A stretch of DNA of 64,000 nucleotides from Ferrimonas balearica DSM 9799 (GCF_000148645.1 NC_014541.1:1798001-1862000), one strand, 5' to 3'. Shown: positions 45,311-55,453, counted from the first letter of the stretch. Numbers and translations are program-made. The notes: generated from the letters alone by a model not told the origin.

Positions 45311-47686
45311 TCAGATGTGGATTTGGTTAAGCACTTCAAGCAACTCCTGCTCCTTAAAGGGTTTGGTGAGGAAATCGTGAAATCCGGCTTGTTGGCAGGT
45401 TGCCCGCATCTCCCGGGTGATGTTTGCGGTCAGCGCGATTATCGGCATCGAAGGGTTAAGGGCGCGGATCTGACGGGTGGCTTCAATGCCATCCATCACC
45501 GGCATATGGATGTCCATCAGAATGGCATCGAAGGTGTCGCCTTCGGCGCGAACCCGCTCGACGGCCTGCTGTCCATTACAGGCAAGATGCACCTGCGCTC
45601 CCATCTTCTTCAGCAACCGCTTCATCACCAAACGATTGATGTCGACGTCTTCGACCAACAACAGGTTGAGCGGCTGAGCGATGTTGTCGGATTCGCAGCA
45701 GCTGGCTGCCGGATCGATGTTACGCAGAAAGTAAAAGGGGTGGGGCGGTAAGGTCTGCAGCACTTCGAGTTTGTTGTGGCGGCAGGGGGGAATGCCGTCG
45801 TTCGGTGTGCGGTCTGGCAGCAGGTAGAGTCGCTGAAAACTCGGGTGCGCCAGATAGGGCTGGATGTCGTCGATGTATTCCTGGCTGCACAACACAATCA
45901 CCATCTGTTGGCTCTCCAGAATGGGCTGCGCTTGCGCCATTGAGGTATGGAAGCCCGCCAGGGTGATGTTGGCGAACTGCTCCGCCAGTTGGGCGATAAC
46001 CCTGGGGTTCGGGTGCAGACAGAGAATGTGCAGATGACAATGGGACTGCGCGGCAAAGGTCGAGGCATTGGTGGGTACCTTGACCTGACCGGTTACCCGG
46101 CAGGTGGTGCCCTGGCCTTCAGCGCTCTCGATCTCCAGGCTTCCCCCCATGTGGTTGGCAATGCGCTCAATAATGGGGATGCCCAGCCCCGTACCGCCAA
46201 ACTCTTTGGTGATGGACAGGTCAGCCTGTTCAAACGGTTTGCGGATGTGCTCGAGCTTGGAGGGACACATGCCAATGCCGGTATCACTGACGGTGATCTC
46301 AAGGGTGTGTCCATCCGGTACCGCCATGGTCAGCCGGATCTGACCGTACTGGGTGAACTTAATGGCGTTAGAGAGCAGATTAACCAAAACCTGTTTTAAC
46401 CGAACTTCGTCGCCATACAGGGTTTGTGGCATGGCCCCAATGTCGAAACGGATGTCGTTGTGGTGGGCCAGGTTCTGGTTTTGCACCATCGAATAGACGT
46501 CGTGAAGCAGTGGCAACACATCGATGACGGCATTCTCGAGTACCATCTCGCCGGATTCGATCTTGGAAAAGTCGAGAATGTCGCCAATGATGCCGGTGAG
46601 ATTGTTGACCGTATTGGCACAATGGTTCACGTACTCGCGTTGTTCCTGACTCAATCGCGTGCGTTTCAGCAGCGAGACAAAACCACTGATGCCATTCAGT
46701 GGGGTGCGAATCTCATGGCTCATATTGGCCAGGAACAGTGATTTGGCCTGGTTCGCGTGATTGGCCCTGGCGGTCAGTGCCTGATTCTTGTCTCTCTGCT
46801 CTCTGAGGCTGTCGATCAGGTTTTCGTTGTCCATCATTCCATACAGCACGGACGAACAGAGGTAATCCACCTCAACGAAATCGCTCTTTATCCGCTTGAT
46901 TCGGGTCAGGCGCTGGCGAGTGTCGGGGATCTTGATCGCCCGGGACAGCTTCGAGATGGGTTTGCTCAGATTGCGGACGATCAGGTAACCGCCCAGCCAG
47001 AACACAAAACTGCTGATCAGCACCACGAGCAGGAACAGAATATTCAACCACTTGGCCAGCTGTTCCGAGTGCGCCTGATTGGCCTGCACCCGAGCGCTGG
47101 CCAGCGTGTCAAACTGCGCAATGGTGGCATCCAGTTGCTGCTTCAGGGCCCGATGTTGGTCGGAGGAGTAGATGGCGAGCACCGTATCTAATGCCATGGT
47201 GCCACGACGGTGGGAGGTCATGGCGTCGCGCTCCATTTCGAACAACTCGGTCTCTGTCGCGATGATAGTGGCCAACAGGACCCGTTCATCGGCGTTAAAG
47301 CGGTTCATGTCGATCAGTTCACTGTCGGTGTATTGGCCAGACTGCAGCGCGCCAATCTTGGCTTGTTCGTCGTGCACCAGAAACGGACGCATCTCTGCGA
47401 CACTGCGGGGGGCTTGCCCCGTTTTAATGGCAACAATGGCGTTAAACCGGGCAAGGTGGCCAATGTCACCCGTGGCCAGATACAGGAAGGAGTGCTTGGT
47501 CAGGCGAGTGGAGTCGTATCGCAACTTCTCCGTCAGATAGGGGATCTCGATGCGCTCCTCGATCAGGGCGGAGGTGTTGCTTGATACCCGTATCTCCAAC
47601 AGGTACACCACAACCAGGATGTAAATGAGCAGAAGCGACGTGGCAAACACCGCCAGGGTGAACTTTTCAATGCGCATTTTGGTCAT
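45311..47686 (-). CDS. Hybrid sensor histidine kinase (phosphorelay)
   Basis: 791 residues, last gene of the phosphorelay operon. Membrane helices at about 10-30 and 214-237 enclose a periplasmic sensor of about 180 residues; HAMP-like linker; HisKA with [16 protein letters not shown] (His324); HATPase ([24 protein letters not shown]); a divergent pseudo-receiver-like stretch (residues about 540-660); and a C-terminal receiver with [14 protein letters not shown] (Asp725). It has no HPt of its own, which fits the free HPt protein encoded first in the operon. The sensor domain is not recognised. The 5' end overlaps the regulator gene by 20 nt. Confidence 0.9.
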   Translation of the reverse strand: MTKMRIEKFTLAVFATSLLLIYILVVVYLLEIRVSSNTSALIEERIEIPYLTEKLRYDSTRLTKHSFLYLATGDIGHLARFNAIVAIKTGQAPRSVAEMRPFLVHDEQAKIGALQSGQYTDSELIDMNRFNADERVLLATIIATETELFEMERDAMTSHRRGTMALDTVLAIYSSDQHRALKQQLDATIAQFDTLASARVQANQAHSEQLAKWLNILFLLVVLISSFVFWLGGYLIVRNLSKPISKLSRAIKIPDTRQRLTRIKRIKSDFVEVDYLCSSVLYGMMDNENLIDSLREQRDKNQALTARANHANQAKSLFLANMSHEIRTPLNGISGFVSLLKRTRLSQEQREYVNHCANTVNNLTGIIGDILDFSKIESGEMVLENAVIDVLPLLHDVYSMVQNQNLAHHNDIRFDIGAMPQTLYGDEVRLKQVLVNLLSNAIKFTQYGQIRLTMAVPDGHTLEITVSDTGIGMCPSKLEHIRKPFEQADLSITKEFGGTGLGIPIIERIANHMGGSLEIESAEGQGTTCRVTGQVKVPTNASTFAAQSHCHLHILCLHPNPRVIAQLAEQFANITLAGFHTSMAQAQPILESQQMVIVLCSQEYIDDIQPYLAHPSFQRLYLLPDRTPNDGIPPCRHNKLEVLQTLPPHPFYFLRNIDPAASCCESDNIAQPLNLLLVEDVDINRLVMKRLLKKMGAQVHLACNGQQAVERVRAEGDTFDAILMDIHMPVMDGIEATRQIRALNPSMPIIALTANITREMRATCQQAGFHDFLTKPFKEQELLEVLNQIHI

Positions 47687-48404
47687 TGAGGTGGACGCTT
47701 TCCGACAGTTGGCAGATGGCTTTGAGCTGGTAGCCCATCGACTGGACCGTGACGATCATTTCATTCTTGATTCCGAGTGAACGTATCTTGCCCCGGATCT
47801 TAGAGACGGTCAGGTCAACGCTGCGGCTGATGCCGTCAAAGTCGCGTCCGGTGGTGCTTCGGGTCAGAACATCGCGGTTCATGGTGCGGTTGGCGCTGGA
47901 GGAGAGCACCGACAGCGTGCGCGCTTCGATGCGGGTCAGATTGGCGGTACGGTCCTCAAACATGATGGTGCGGTTGGTGTAGTCGAACACCAGTCCGTTG
48001 TCGTACAGCCACAGTTTGTCGTTGGCCGCCATATGCTGCGGGTCGCTGCCCACGGAGATCTGGTTAACGGTATGCAGCAGCGGGATCAGGCCCCGATCTT
48101 TGGAGATGTACTGGTCACAGCCGCCCTGGTAGGCGAGGGTTTCAATGTCGAAACGTCGGTAGGAGGAGAAGACGATCAGGAACGCGGATGACAACAACCG
48201 AATTTTTGCGATGTTATCCAGTGGCGCATCGCTATTCAGCTCCAGGTCGAGAATGATGCAGCGAGGTGTCACGTTATTCAATTTAAGCATGGCGGAGCTT
48301 ACGTCACTGAATGTGGTGACCCGATAACCATGACGCACAAAAAAGTGGCTAATCAATGAGGAGGACATGGTGTCATCCTCAATCAGAAATACGTCTTTAT
48401 CCAT
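47667..48404 (-). CDS. OmpR-type response regulator with winged helix
   Basis: 245 residues. A receiver domain (LIEDDTMSS, phospho-Asp53 in IILDLEL) is followed by an OmpR/PhoB-type winged helix with [38 protein letters not shown] and [10 protein letters not shown]. Transcriptional output of the phosphorelay. The receiver has an SSYR stretch where the usual conserved Thr/Ser would be, and [10 protein letters not shown] in the Lys position, so it may be atypical. Gap to the REC-EAL gene is 9 nt; overlap with the kinase gene is 20 nt. Confidence 0.88.
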   Translation of the reverse strand: MDKDVFLIEDDTMSSSLISHFFVRHGYRVTTFSDVSSAMLKLNNVTPRCIILDLELNSDAPLDNIAKIRLLSSAFLIVFSSYRRFDIETLAYQGGCDQYISKDRGLIPLLHTVNQISVGSDPQHMAANDKLWLYDNGLVFDYTNRTIMFEDRTANLTRIEARTLSVLSSSANRTMNRDVLTRSTTGRDFDGISRSVDLTVSKIRGKIRSLGIKNEMIVTVQSMGYQLKAICQLSESVHLNDQNAH

Positions 48405-48413
48405 GACGGCTCC

Positions 48414-49565
48414 TTATTCAACATTAAAAAACTTTATGGCCTGGTTGACGGGAATGGGTGGTTGATACCAGTATCCCTGTAGTCTGTTTGCCCCTAAGCT
48501 TATTGCCGTCAATTTATCCTGCTCCTGTTCAATTCCCTCAAATACCACTCGGGTCCCGAGACTCTGACAGGTTTGGCAGAAACGCAAAATCAGTTGGCGA
48601 ACCTTATTCTCTTCATTAGCACGCTTTAGCATGCTTTTATCAAACTTAACTTCATTGAAAGGGAATTCCAGAAACTCATCCACGGTGGCCTGTGACAGAT
48701 CGAAATCGTCAATGGAAATGCTGATTCCAGCTAATCTGAAGCCGATCAAATTCTGATAGGTGATATTGTCTCTGCTGAAACCGGTCTCGGTGACTTCCAG
48801 CGTGATCCGGCCGCACGGATAACCTTGCTGTTTGATGATCTGGATAACCCGGCTGGCAAAGTGCGCGTCCTCCAGGCTGCGGTAATCGATATTAAAGGAG
48901 AGCCTGGGTTGACTGCGGGTGTGGCGGTTAACCTCTTCAAGGGTCTGGCCAATGAATCGGTAGGTGAATGCGGTGATCTCACCGTTGGCGATCAACTGTG
49001 GGATCACTTGATTGGGCATCAGGATCTGGCCGTGTGGCCCCTTAAATCTTGCCAACACCTCGAAGCTTGTGACTCTGTCGTCCGTGGAATATTGAGGCTG
49101 ATAAAACGCCAGGGTGATGTGCTGGTGGAAATCCGGATACGGTACGCTTGCGTCAACTTTCTTCGGGCCTTGCTGGCGGGTTGTGAACGCATTAATCCGC
49201 TCCAGAAGGTGGTGCAGAGGCAGGCTTTTGCTCAGGTTACAAACATTGCGGATCCCGCTGCTCTGGAACAGGTTGTGCACTGAGTGAGCGATGTCATCGC
49301 TGCAGGCACTGTAGATCACGACGCCGCAAAGGCCCGGCAGTTCAGCCAACTGCTGGCAGTGCTCATAGCCATTGCCAAAGTGGCCCAGTTCGACATCAAT
49401 GATCACCACCAACGGCAGAGAATACCGGGTCGAAAACAGACTCTGAATACCCGATACCGCGCTGCAATGAAACTGACCCAGTCGTTGCAGTCGGTTCACC
49501 AGCACCGACTGTTGAAAGGGGTCGTCATTGACAATGACGATATGATGGGAGGCCGCATCGCTCAC
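48414..49565 (-). CDS. REC-EAL c-di-GMP phosphodiesterase
   Basis: 383 residues. N-terminal receiver (VNDDPFQQS, phospho-Asp in VVIIDVELG near residue 57) joined to a C-terminal EAL domain. The EAL signature reads FEVLARF, with the other catalytic features present: SFNIDYR, EVTETG, ISIDDFDLSQA, VKFDKSML, VFEGIEQE and LQGYWYQPP. The catalytic Glu, Asn, Asp-Asp, Lys, Glu and Gln positions look intact, so hydrolysis of c-di-GMP is expected. It is the second output of the phosphorelay, in a layout like VieA without its HTH. The start overlaps the HPt gene by 4 nt. Confidence 0.9.
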   Translation of the reverse strand: MSDAASHHIVIVNDDPFQQSVLVNRLQRLGQFHCSAVSGIQSLFSTRYSLPLVVIIDVELGHFGNGYEHCQQLAELPGLCGVVIYSACSDDIAHSVHNLFQSSGIRNVCNLSKSLPLHHLLERINAFTTRQQGPKKVDASVPYPDFHQHITLAFYQPQYSTDDRVTSFEVLARFKGPHGQILMPNQVIPQLIANGEITAFTYRFIGQTLEEVNRHTRSQPRLSFNIDYRSLEDAHFASRVIQIIKQQGYPCGRITLEVTETGFSRDNITYQNLIGFRLAGISISIDDFDLSQATVDEFLEFPFNEVKFDKSMLKRANEENKVRQLILRFCQTCQSLGTRVVFEGIEQEQDKLTAISLGANRLQGYWYQPPIPVNQAIKFFNVE

Positions 49566-49936
49566 CAGACATCCTTTCGACGTTTAATGATGGAGAGATA
49601 CTTATCTAACTCTGTACTGACGGCCCTTACCAATCGACTGACATTATTGTGCAGGGACTCATCATATTGCACAGTCCCCTGACGCAGTTGATTTTCGAAC
49701 TGCGACAACTCATGAGCCTGTTCAGCAAAACCCAACAGGCCAATGCTGCCACAAAACATATGAATCAATTGGACCGCTTCCTGACGATCTTTATTCTGTG
49801 GCTCCGAGAGCTCTCTTAACGTATTGAGAATGGACAGTGAATACTCATTGAAGCCATTAATGGTTTTCAACATAAAGTCATAGTCCGAATCACACACTTC
49901 TTTGTAGAAATAATCGACATTAATACGATCGGTCAT
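49562..49936 (-). CDS. Stand-alone HPt phosphotransfer protein
   Basis: 124 residues, helical. The region QEAVQLIHMFCGSIGLLGFAEQAHELSQFENQLRQG fits an HPt domain with phospho-acceptor His59 followed by GS; the usual Lys three after His is Cys here. First gene of the operon, so it can link the hybrid kinase (which has no HPt) to the two receivers. AGAGG precedes the ATG. The assignment is by pattern and by operon context. Confidence 0.82.
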   Translation of the reverse strand: MTDRINVDYFYKEVCDSDYDFMLKTINGFNEYSLSILNTLRELSEPQNKDRQEAVQLIHMFCGSIGLLGFAEQAHELSQFENQLRQGTVQYDESLHNNVSRLVRAVSTELDKYLSIIKRRKDVW

Positions 49937-49972
49937 GAAACCTCTTAGTTACATCCCTGAGACACGGCCTTA

Positions 49973-50001
49973 ATACTAGATACTTCGAGAATACAGTTCA
50001 A
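49973..50001 (-). promoter_or_regulatory. Candidate promoter of the phosphorelay operon
   Basis: Minus strand TTGAAC (50001-49996), 17 nt, TAGTAT (49978-49973), start near 49966, 30 nt before the HPt ATG. Confidence 0.55.
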
Positions 50002-50456
50002 TCCGGTTCAAGGGCTAAAGTTCGCCAATTTGTAACGTCTGCGTATTGTTCAAATGGCCCATTCGCATGCTGCTTATTTCTTAGCCGGATGGCTGGATGT
50101 GATTAATAGTTTGTGGTCATTGTTCCTGGTGATTATCAATAGTGGCAGAGTCGAACGTGGCCTGACTTCTTTGTATATTCTGGTACTTCTACTTATTAGG
50201 AATTATTAATTTACTTTAAGTTCGCGCTCACTGACCTTTTCCGAAAACCTCATTGTGGCCGTTCGGCTTTTGGGGCTTTGCTCCGCACTGACGTCTTTGG
50301 GGCAGGATGGGCATTCAAAGGGGAGTGACAGGATAGCGTGACCCCGAGCTATGGCATGGGGCCCTGGCATTATGGATGGCAAGCGTCGGGAGGGGGGGGG
50401 GAGTGTTCAGGGGAGAGTCACGGCAGTCCGGGTTTGCGGTATCGGTCGGCGTGACG
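50002..50456. other. Long gene-free region with a G10 tract
   Basis: About 455 nt with no convincing gene. The left half is AT-rich; the right half is GC-rich and includes a run of ten G at 50392-50401, close to the 3' end of the CPCC gene. No clear terminator for the latter. Confidence 0.5.
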
Positions 50457-50873
50457 TCAGCGCTGCCGATAATAGGCCTCTGTGGCGGCCAGAGCCACCG
50501 CCCACAGGCGTTCATCGTCACGCCGCATCGCTTCGGCAAAGGCAAAGTAGACCGCCATCTTCTGAATCCGTGCGGCGCGTTCCCGCTTGAAATGATGATG
50601 GTCAGAAGGGCGGTACATGGTCTGGTGACGGCGAAAATTGGCCCGTGCTTCGCTCAGCGAGTAATCGTGGTTGGGGCCGCCGCGTACCTCATTGGCGTCG
50701 TCACTGTCCTGGCCGTCATCTTCCCAGAAGCAGATAAGGCAAATCTCGTACCGTGCCCGCTCAGTCAGCGTCGGCATATGGCAGCAGGGACAGAGGTAGC
50801 GATCGCGGTAGCGGGCCCAAGGCTTCTCCCGGCTTGCCTGACTGCAGTAGCGAATAAACCAGTCGATGGACAT
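50457..50873 (-). CDS. CPCC family zinc-ribbon protein
   Basis: 138 residues of the CPCC cysteine-rich family: LCPCCHMPTL, ICLICFWEDDGQDSDDANEVRGGPNHDYSLSEARANF. The paired CxxC-type motifs probably bind zinc. Role unknown; members are often found as single genes or near immunity loci. ATG 50873 lies 2 nt beyond the stop of the GFA-family gene, so they form a two-gene unit. The open frame extends upstream inside the GFA gene, which I reject. Confidence 0.85.
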   Translation of the reverse strand: MSIDWFIRYCSQASREKPWARYRDRYLCPCCHMPTLTERARYEICLICFWEDDGQDSDDANEVRGGPNHDYSLSEARANFRRHQTMYRPSDHHHFKRERAARIQKMAVYFAFAEAMRRDDERLWAVALAATEAYYRQR

Positions 50874-50875
50874 AT

Positions 50876-51298
50876 TCAGCCGCGCGAGTCCGGATAGCGC
50901 GGCGAGTCGTCCACCAGTGTCAGCCAACGACACTGGCTGTTGGTGTGCAGGTGATACCGGGGGGCGACCTGATCGGGCTGGTCAAGGCTGGCGATGCTGA
51001 GCGTCAGGAGATCGGCGTAACCCGTATGGCGATAGGTGAGGGCGGTTCCGCACTGAGGACAGAAGCCACGGCGAACCTGATCCGAAGAGGCATACTCCCG
51101 AGGTGTGCCCTGTTCCCAGATAGCCTGCTCAATACGGAAATCCATCCAGGCTGCTACCGGGCCCCCCGTCGCCCGTTGGCACTGGCGGCAGTGGCAGAAC
51201 TCCGCGTCATAGGGGGCATCGGTGATGCGGTAGCGGATGGCGCCACAGAGGCATCCGCCGGTCAGAGGCAGTGATAACCGGGTTGGCGTGTTGTCCAT
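50876..51298 (-). CDS. GFA/CENP-V family glutathione-dependent enzyme-like protein
   Basis: 140 residues. Zinc-binding pattern GGCLCGAIRY, FCHCRQCQRATGGPVAAW and FCPQCGTAL identifies the GFA (glutathione-dependent formaldehyde-activating-like) family. Most members have no proven reaction. AGAGGGA upstream of ATG 51298. Operon with the CPCC gene, giving two zinc-ribbon proteins together. Confidence 0.88.
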   Translation of the reverse strand: MDNTPTRLSLPLTGGCLCGAIRYRITDAPYDAEFCHCRQCQRATGGPVAAWMDFRIEQAIWEQGTPREYASSDQVRRGFCPQCGTALTYRHTGYADLLTLSIASLDQPDQVAPRYHLHTNSQCRWLTLVDDSPRYPDSRG

Positions 51299-51505
51299 AA
51301 CATTCCCTCTTATGGTCGGGGCCGAACAATCCTGAGTTCGCCGTTAACCATCCGTAATGGGCGCGGTTGTGTCAACGGACAGGGGGGCATTTCTCCACTT
51401 AGTTGGCGCCAAAGGTTCTACAAAATAGAATGTTTGGGTCGAAATTACGCGATTAACTTTCGACAAGGTGGCTCGTAATCTGGCACTAAGCCAAAGGAGG
51501 CAACC

Positions 51506-52336
51506 ATGAACATTCGACCGCTGAACGCCGTACAACCGTCCCGTCCCACCAGCGATGGAGACGGCGTCAAAATTCGCCGGACCGCCGGCTTTAACGATGC
51601 CCGCATGGACCCGTTTCTGATGGTGGATGAGTTGAAAGCGGATGAAACCAAGGATTACGTCGGTGGCTTTCCGCCCCATCCCCATCGCGGTATTGAGACC
51701 CTGACCTATATGCTTAATGGCCACTTCCGCCACCAGGACCACCTTGGCAATGTGGGGGAGTTGAGAGACGGGGGCGCCCAGTGGATGAGCGCGGGCCGTG
51801 GGGTGATCCATTCGGAGATGCCGATCATGACCGATGGTCGGCTGCATGGCTTCCAGATCTGGATCAACCTGCCCAGAGCCAAGAAGATGCAGGCCGCCGA
51901 TTACCGGGATTTCCAGTCTGACGTGATTCCGCTGGTGGCGCTGGCCCCACACAGCACCTTCCGCTTAATCAGTGGTGAACTGGCGGGCCAGACCGGGCCG
52001 CTGACCGCCCCGGCTGTCCCGATGCTGGTGGGTGACCTGCAGGCCCGCTCTGATGTGTCGCTGGCTGTGCCAGCTCACTACAACCTGGTGACCTATCTCT
52101 ATCAGGGAGCGATTGAGCTGGATGGACGCCGCATTGAGGCGGACCAGATGCTCTATTTCGGCGCTGGCGACACCCTGGCCTTCGGTGTGCCCGAAGGGGA
52201 ACAGGCCGGGTTGTTGGTGCTGGCGGGCCAGCCCATTGGTGAGCCTGTGGTGCATTGGGGACCGTTTGTGATGAACTCCATGGCGGAGATTGAGCAGGCG
52301 ATTGCCGATTACCAAAGCGGTCAGTTGACCGCCTGA
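51506..52336 (+). CDS. Pirin family protein
   Basis: 276 residues, bicupin. Motifs GFPPHPHRGIETLTYMLNGHFRHQDHLG and GAQWMSAGRGVIHSEMP contain the metal-binding His/Glu set of the N-terminal cupin. Pirins bind iron and some have quercetinase activity. AAAGGAGG precedes the ATG. A LysR regulator gene converges on it with a 16-nt overlap, and may control it, though LysR targets are usually divergent. Confidence 0.92.
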   Translation: MNIRPLNAVQPSRPTSDGDGVKIRRTAGFNDARMDPFLMVDELKADETKDYVGGFPPHPHRGIETLTYMLNGHFRHQDHLGNVGELRDGGAQWMSAGRGVIHSEMPIMTDGRLHGFQIWINLPRAKKMQAADYRDFQSDVIPLVALAPHSTFRLISGELAGQTGPLTAPAVPMLVGDLQARSDVSLAVPAHYNLVTYLYQGAIELDGRRIEADQMLYFGAGDTLAFGVPEGEQAGLLVLAGQPIGEPVVHWGPFVMNSMAEIEQAIADYQSGQLTA

Positions 52337-53202
52337 AGCAGGGCCGCCATGGTGTCGGTGATCAGGCTGAACCGTTTGGGCAGGGCCTGATAGCGACGTT
52401 TAACCAGATAGACCGTCTCACTGACCGGGTTGTCCAGCGCGTGCGCCCGGATCCGCTCCGGTTGGGCGAAGGCGGCAACCGCGTAAGCGGGTAATACGGT
52501 AAACCCCAAACCCCGGGCAACCGGCTCCAGAATCAGGCCGATCTGGTTGGAAAATCCCCGTCGTGGCAGCTGGTCAATCTGTTCGAACTGGCTGAAGTTG
52601 GCACTGAGCAACAAACCGGCGTGGTGCGACCCATCCGGGTGGTCGATGTAGCCGAGTTGCTCCAGCGTGGCCCAGTCCGGCTGCGTGACTGAGGCGGGGG
52701 TGACCAGATACAAGGGTTCATCGGCAAAGCTCTGGCTGGACAGCTCCGGCAGTCGGGCCGGCCGGGTGATCAAACCAAGGTCGAGCTGCCTTGCGGCCAG
52801 CTGCTTCTCAATGCTGTCGTTGGGGGCGAAGGCAAACTCCACCTGAAGGCCCGGATGGCGGACCTGCAGGTCCAGCAAGCCGGGGTAGAGGCGCAAGCCG
52901 AGGCTGCCCGGGCTGGCGAGGCGGCACCGCCCCTCCACTTCGCTGTCAGCCTGCAGGCTGCGCTCCAGGCGGTCCAGCTGAGACAAGGTGCGCTGCGCCT
53001 GGTGATACACCCGGTCACCGGCTTCCGTCAGGCTGAAGGACTTGCCTTCCCGCAGCAGCAGTGGCTGGCCGAAGTGCTGCTCCAACTTGCGGATCTGCTG
53101 GCTGACGCCGGGCTGGGTCATCGCCAGTTTTTCCGCCGTGCGGGTGAAGTGGCCGGTTTCGACCAGAGTGCAGAAGGTTTGCAGCCAATCCAGGTTCACC
53201 AT
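52321..53202 (-). CDS. LysR-family transcriptional regulator
   Basis: 293 residues. N-terminal winged HTH (LQTFCTLVETGHFTRTAEKLAMTQPGVSQQIRKLEQHFGQPLLLREGKSFSLTEAG) and an effector-binding domain (VEFAFAPNDSIEKQLAARQLDLGLIT). ATG 53202 is picked since it gives the usual NLDWLQTF start; the frame goes on to 53277 without support. Target unknown; nearest partners are the convergent pirin and the divergent topB. Confidence 0.9.
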   Translation of the reverse strand: MVNLDWLQTFCTLVETGHFTRTAEKLAMTQPGVSQQIRKLEQHFGQPLLLREGKSFSLTEAGDRVYHQAQRTLSQLDRLERSLQADSEVEGRCRLASPGSLGLRLYPGLLDLQVRHPGLQVEFAFAPNDSIEKQLAARQLDLGLITRPARLPELSSQSFADEPLYLVTPASVTQPDWATLEQLGYIDHPDGSHHAGLLLSANFSQFEQIDQLPRRGFSNQIGLILEPVARGLGFTVLPAYAVAAFAQPERIRAHALDNPVSETVYLVKRRYQALPKRFSLITDTMAALLQAVN

Positions 53203-53452
53203 AAGCGTGCGCGATTGCCTAAGTCCAAAAGGATAACGATTGGTTTGGATTTTGCCCTGCGAATCGTTCCGGAACAAGGCTCAGAGGGGCGCAGAGGCCG
53301 GGGCAGGGTCAGACACCAAGTTGTCAGCCTGCCGATTTATTGGCCATGTGGGCAGGGGATTGTCCGGGGACTGTTCATTTATACAGTGTTTGATTGCGAG
53401 CTGAGCCGGGGCTGGGGTACGCTAGCGCCATCCCGCTCCCGTTGAGATTGTC

Positions 53453-55372
53453 ATGCGCCTCTATATTGCTGAAAAACCGAGTCTTGGCCGGGCCATTGCC
53501 GCGGTGCTGCCTAAGCCCCACCGAAACGGCGATGGCCATATTGTGGTGGGCAATGGAGACGTCGTGACCTGGTGCATCGGCCACCTGCTGGAACAGGTTG
53601 AGCCGGAGGCTTATGACGCACGGTACCAGCGCTGGGCGTTGTCAGACCTGCCCATTCGGGTGGACAACTGGCAGCTGAAGCCCCGCAAGGGGGGCGCGAA
53701 ACAACTGCAGGTGATCAAAAAGCTGCTGAAGCAGGCCACTGATGTCGTGCACGCCGGCGACCCGGACCGGGAAGGGCAGTTGCTGGTGGACGAGGTATTG
53801 GATTATCTGAAGTTGGATGACGCCCGACGCCACTCGGCCCGGCGTTTGCTGATCAGCGACCTCAACCCGGCGGCGGTCACCCGTGCGCTGAAAGGGATGA
53901 AATCCAACCGCGAATTTGCCCCACTGTCGGTGTCCGCGCTGGCCCGTTCCCGGGCTGACTGGCTTTATGGCATGAACTTATCCCGCGCTTATACCCTGTT
54001 GGGGCAGCAGGCGGGCTACCGTGGGGTGTTGTCGGTCGGGCGGGTGCAAACGCCGGTTCTGGGGCTGGTGGTACGCCGCGATGAGGCGATCGCCAACTTT
54101 GTGGCCAAACCGTTCTACCAGCTGGATGCGCTGATCGAGCATGACAGTGGGGTGATCCGGGCGCGTTGGCAGCCCAGCGAGGCGTGTCAGCGCTGGCTGG
54201 ATGAGGAGGGCCGTTTGTTGTCCCGCGGTCTGGCGGAAAACGTGGCGTCGCGGATCGCCGGACAGCCCGCCACGGTGGTGACCTCCGAACATAAGGAGAG
54301 CAGCCAGGCGGCGCCGCTGCCGTACTCGCTGTCGGCGTTGCAGATCGACGCCAACAAGGCGTTCGGGATGAACGCTCAGGAGGTGCTGACCCTGGCCCAG
54401 TCGCTGTATGAAAAACACAAAGTGATCACCTATCCCCGCTCCGACTGCCGTTACCTGCCTAAAGATCACTTCGCCGAAGCCGGTGCCGTGACTCAGGCCA
54501 TCGCCCGGTGCTTGCCGGAGCTGGATGGCGCGGTATCGGGGGCGGACCTTAAACGTCGCTCCCGGGCCTGGAATGACAGTAAAGTCACCGCCCACCACGC
54601 CATCATCCCCACCCCTAAAGCGGTGGCGCCACACAGCCTGTCCGGCAAAGAAGCGAAGCTGTATGGACTGATTGCGCGCCAATACCTGATGCAGTTCTAT
54701 CCGGCGGCGCAGTACGCCGAGTCGAAACTGGTGTTCACCATCGGCAGTGGCCATTTTGTTGCCAAGGGCAAGGTGTTGCGCCAGCCGGGGTGGCGGGCTT
54801 TGCTGCCGAAAAAGCCGGAGGCGGAATCCCGTGCCACGTTGCCGGAGCTGGCGCCGGGCAGTCAGTGGCCCTGTCGTGGTGGTGAGATTAAGGATTGCAT
54901 GACCGAGCCGCCAAAAGCCTTTACCGAGGCGACGTTACTGCAGGCGATGACGGGGATCGCCCGGTTCGTGCTGGATGACACCCTTAAGGGGATCCTGCGG
55001 GAAACCGATGGGCTGGGCACCGAAGCTACCCGGGCGGGGATTCTTGAGTTGCTGTGCAAACGGGGGCTGTTGCGGCGGGAGGGCAAAACCCTGCGCTCAA
55101 CGCCATCAGGGCAGGGCTTGATTCATGCTTTGCCGGAGCAGGCCAGCTACCCGGATATGACGGCGCATTGGGAACGCAAGCTGCAGGACATTGCCGAACG
55201 GGAGTATGGCTATGCCCCCTTTATGGCGGATCTGGACCAGCGCCTGCTGGCTTTGGTCACTCAGGCCCAGCAGGGTGGGGTGCCGCCTTCGCTGCGCAAC
55301 CTGCCTGCGGTGGCGCGCAAAGCGCCGGTGCGGCGGCGTCGTAAAACGGCAAAAAAAACGCCATCTCAGTGA
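53453..55372 (+). CDS. topB: DNA topoisomerase III
   Basis: 639 residues (E. coli TopB 653). Type IA topoisomerase: TOPRIM start MRLYIAEKPSLGRAIA, DPDREGQLL acidic triad (HAGDPDREGQ), LSVGRVQTP, and active-site Tyr in VITYPRSDCRYLP. It decatenates and unlinks DNA, acting with RecQ. C-terminal tail basic (RRRRKTAKK), without zinc fingers. The predicted terminator of a small RNA on the opposite strand overlaps the stop codon, and topB's own terminator is 60 nt further on. Confidence 0.95.
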   Translation: MRLYIAEKPSLGRAIAAVLPKPHRNGDGHIVVGNGDVVTWCIGHLLEQVEPEAYDARYQRWALSDLPIRVDNWQLKPRKGGAKQLQVIKKLLKQATDVVHAGDPDREGQLLVDEVLDYLKLDDARRHSARRLLISDLNPAAVTRALKGMKSNREFAPLSVSALARSRADWLYGMNLSRAYTLLGQQAGYRGVLSVGRVQTPVLGLVVRRDEAIANFVAKPFYQLDALIEHDSGVIRARWQPSEACQRWLDEEGRLLSRGLAENVASRIAGQPATVVTSEHKESSQAAPLPYSLSALQIDANKAFGMNAQEVLTLAQSLYEKHKVITYPRSDCRYLPKDHFAEAGAVTQAIARCLPELDGAVSGADLKRRSRAWNDSKVTAHHAIIPTPKAVAPHSLSGKEAKLYGLIARQYLMQFYPAAQYAESKLVFTIGSGHFVAKGKVLRQPGWRALLPKKPEAESRATLPELAPGSQWPCRGGEIKDCMTEPPKAFTEATLLQAMTGIARFVLDDTLKGILRETDGLGTEATRAGILELLCKRGLLRREGKTLRSTPSGQGLIHALPEQASYPDMTAHWERKLQDIAEREYGYAPFMADLDQRLLALVTQAQQGGVPPSLRNLPAVARKAPVRRRRKTAKKTPSQ

Positions 55373-55419
55373 GATGGCGAAACAACATTCAATAAATGCA
55401 GGGAGATGATGATGTCCTT
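55351..55419 (-). ncRNA. Candidate sibling sRNA C (nearest topB)
   Basis: Predicted RNA of about 69 nt starting near 55419 with AAGGACATCATCATCTCCC. It holds the 16-nt core TCATCATCTCCCTGCA shared with two neighbouring units, an AU-rich linker, and a terminator hairpin cgccatctc / act / gagatggcg with T8. No open reading frame of note. The core is complementary to a GGGAGATGATG-type ribosome-binding site, so base-pairing with mRNA leaders is the likely role. The terminator overlaps the end of topB on the other strand. Function inferred. Confidence 0.75.
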
Positions 55420-55425
55420 GCATAG

Positions 55426-55453
55426 TCAGGCAATCGCCCCGGCCAGGAGTTCC
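55426..55453 (-). promoter_or_regulatory. SigmaE-type promoter of sRNA C
   Basis: Minus strand GGAACTC (55453-55447), 15 nt, GCCTGA (55431-55426). SigmaE consensus in E. coli is close to GGAACTT N15-16 GTCTGA/TCAAA. Slightly weaker than the other two promoters. Confidence 0.65.
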
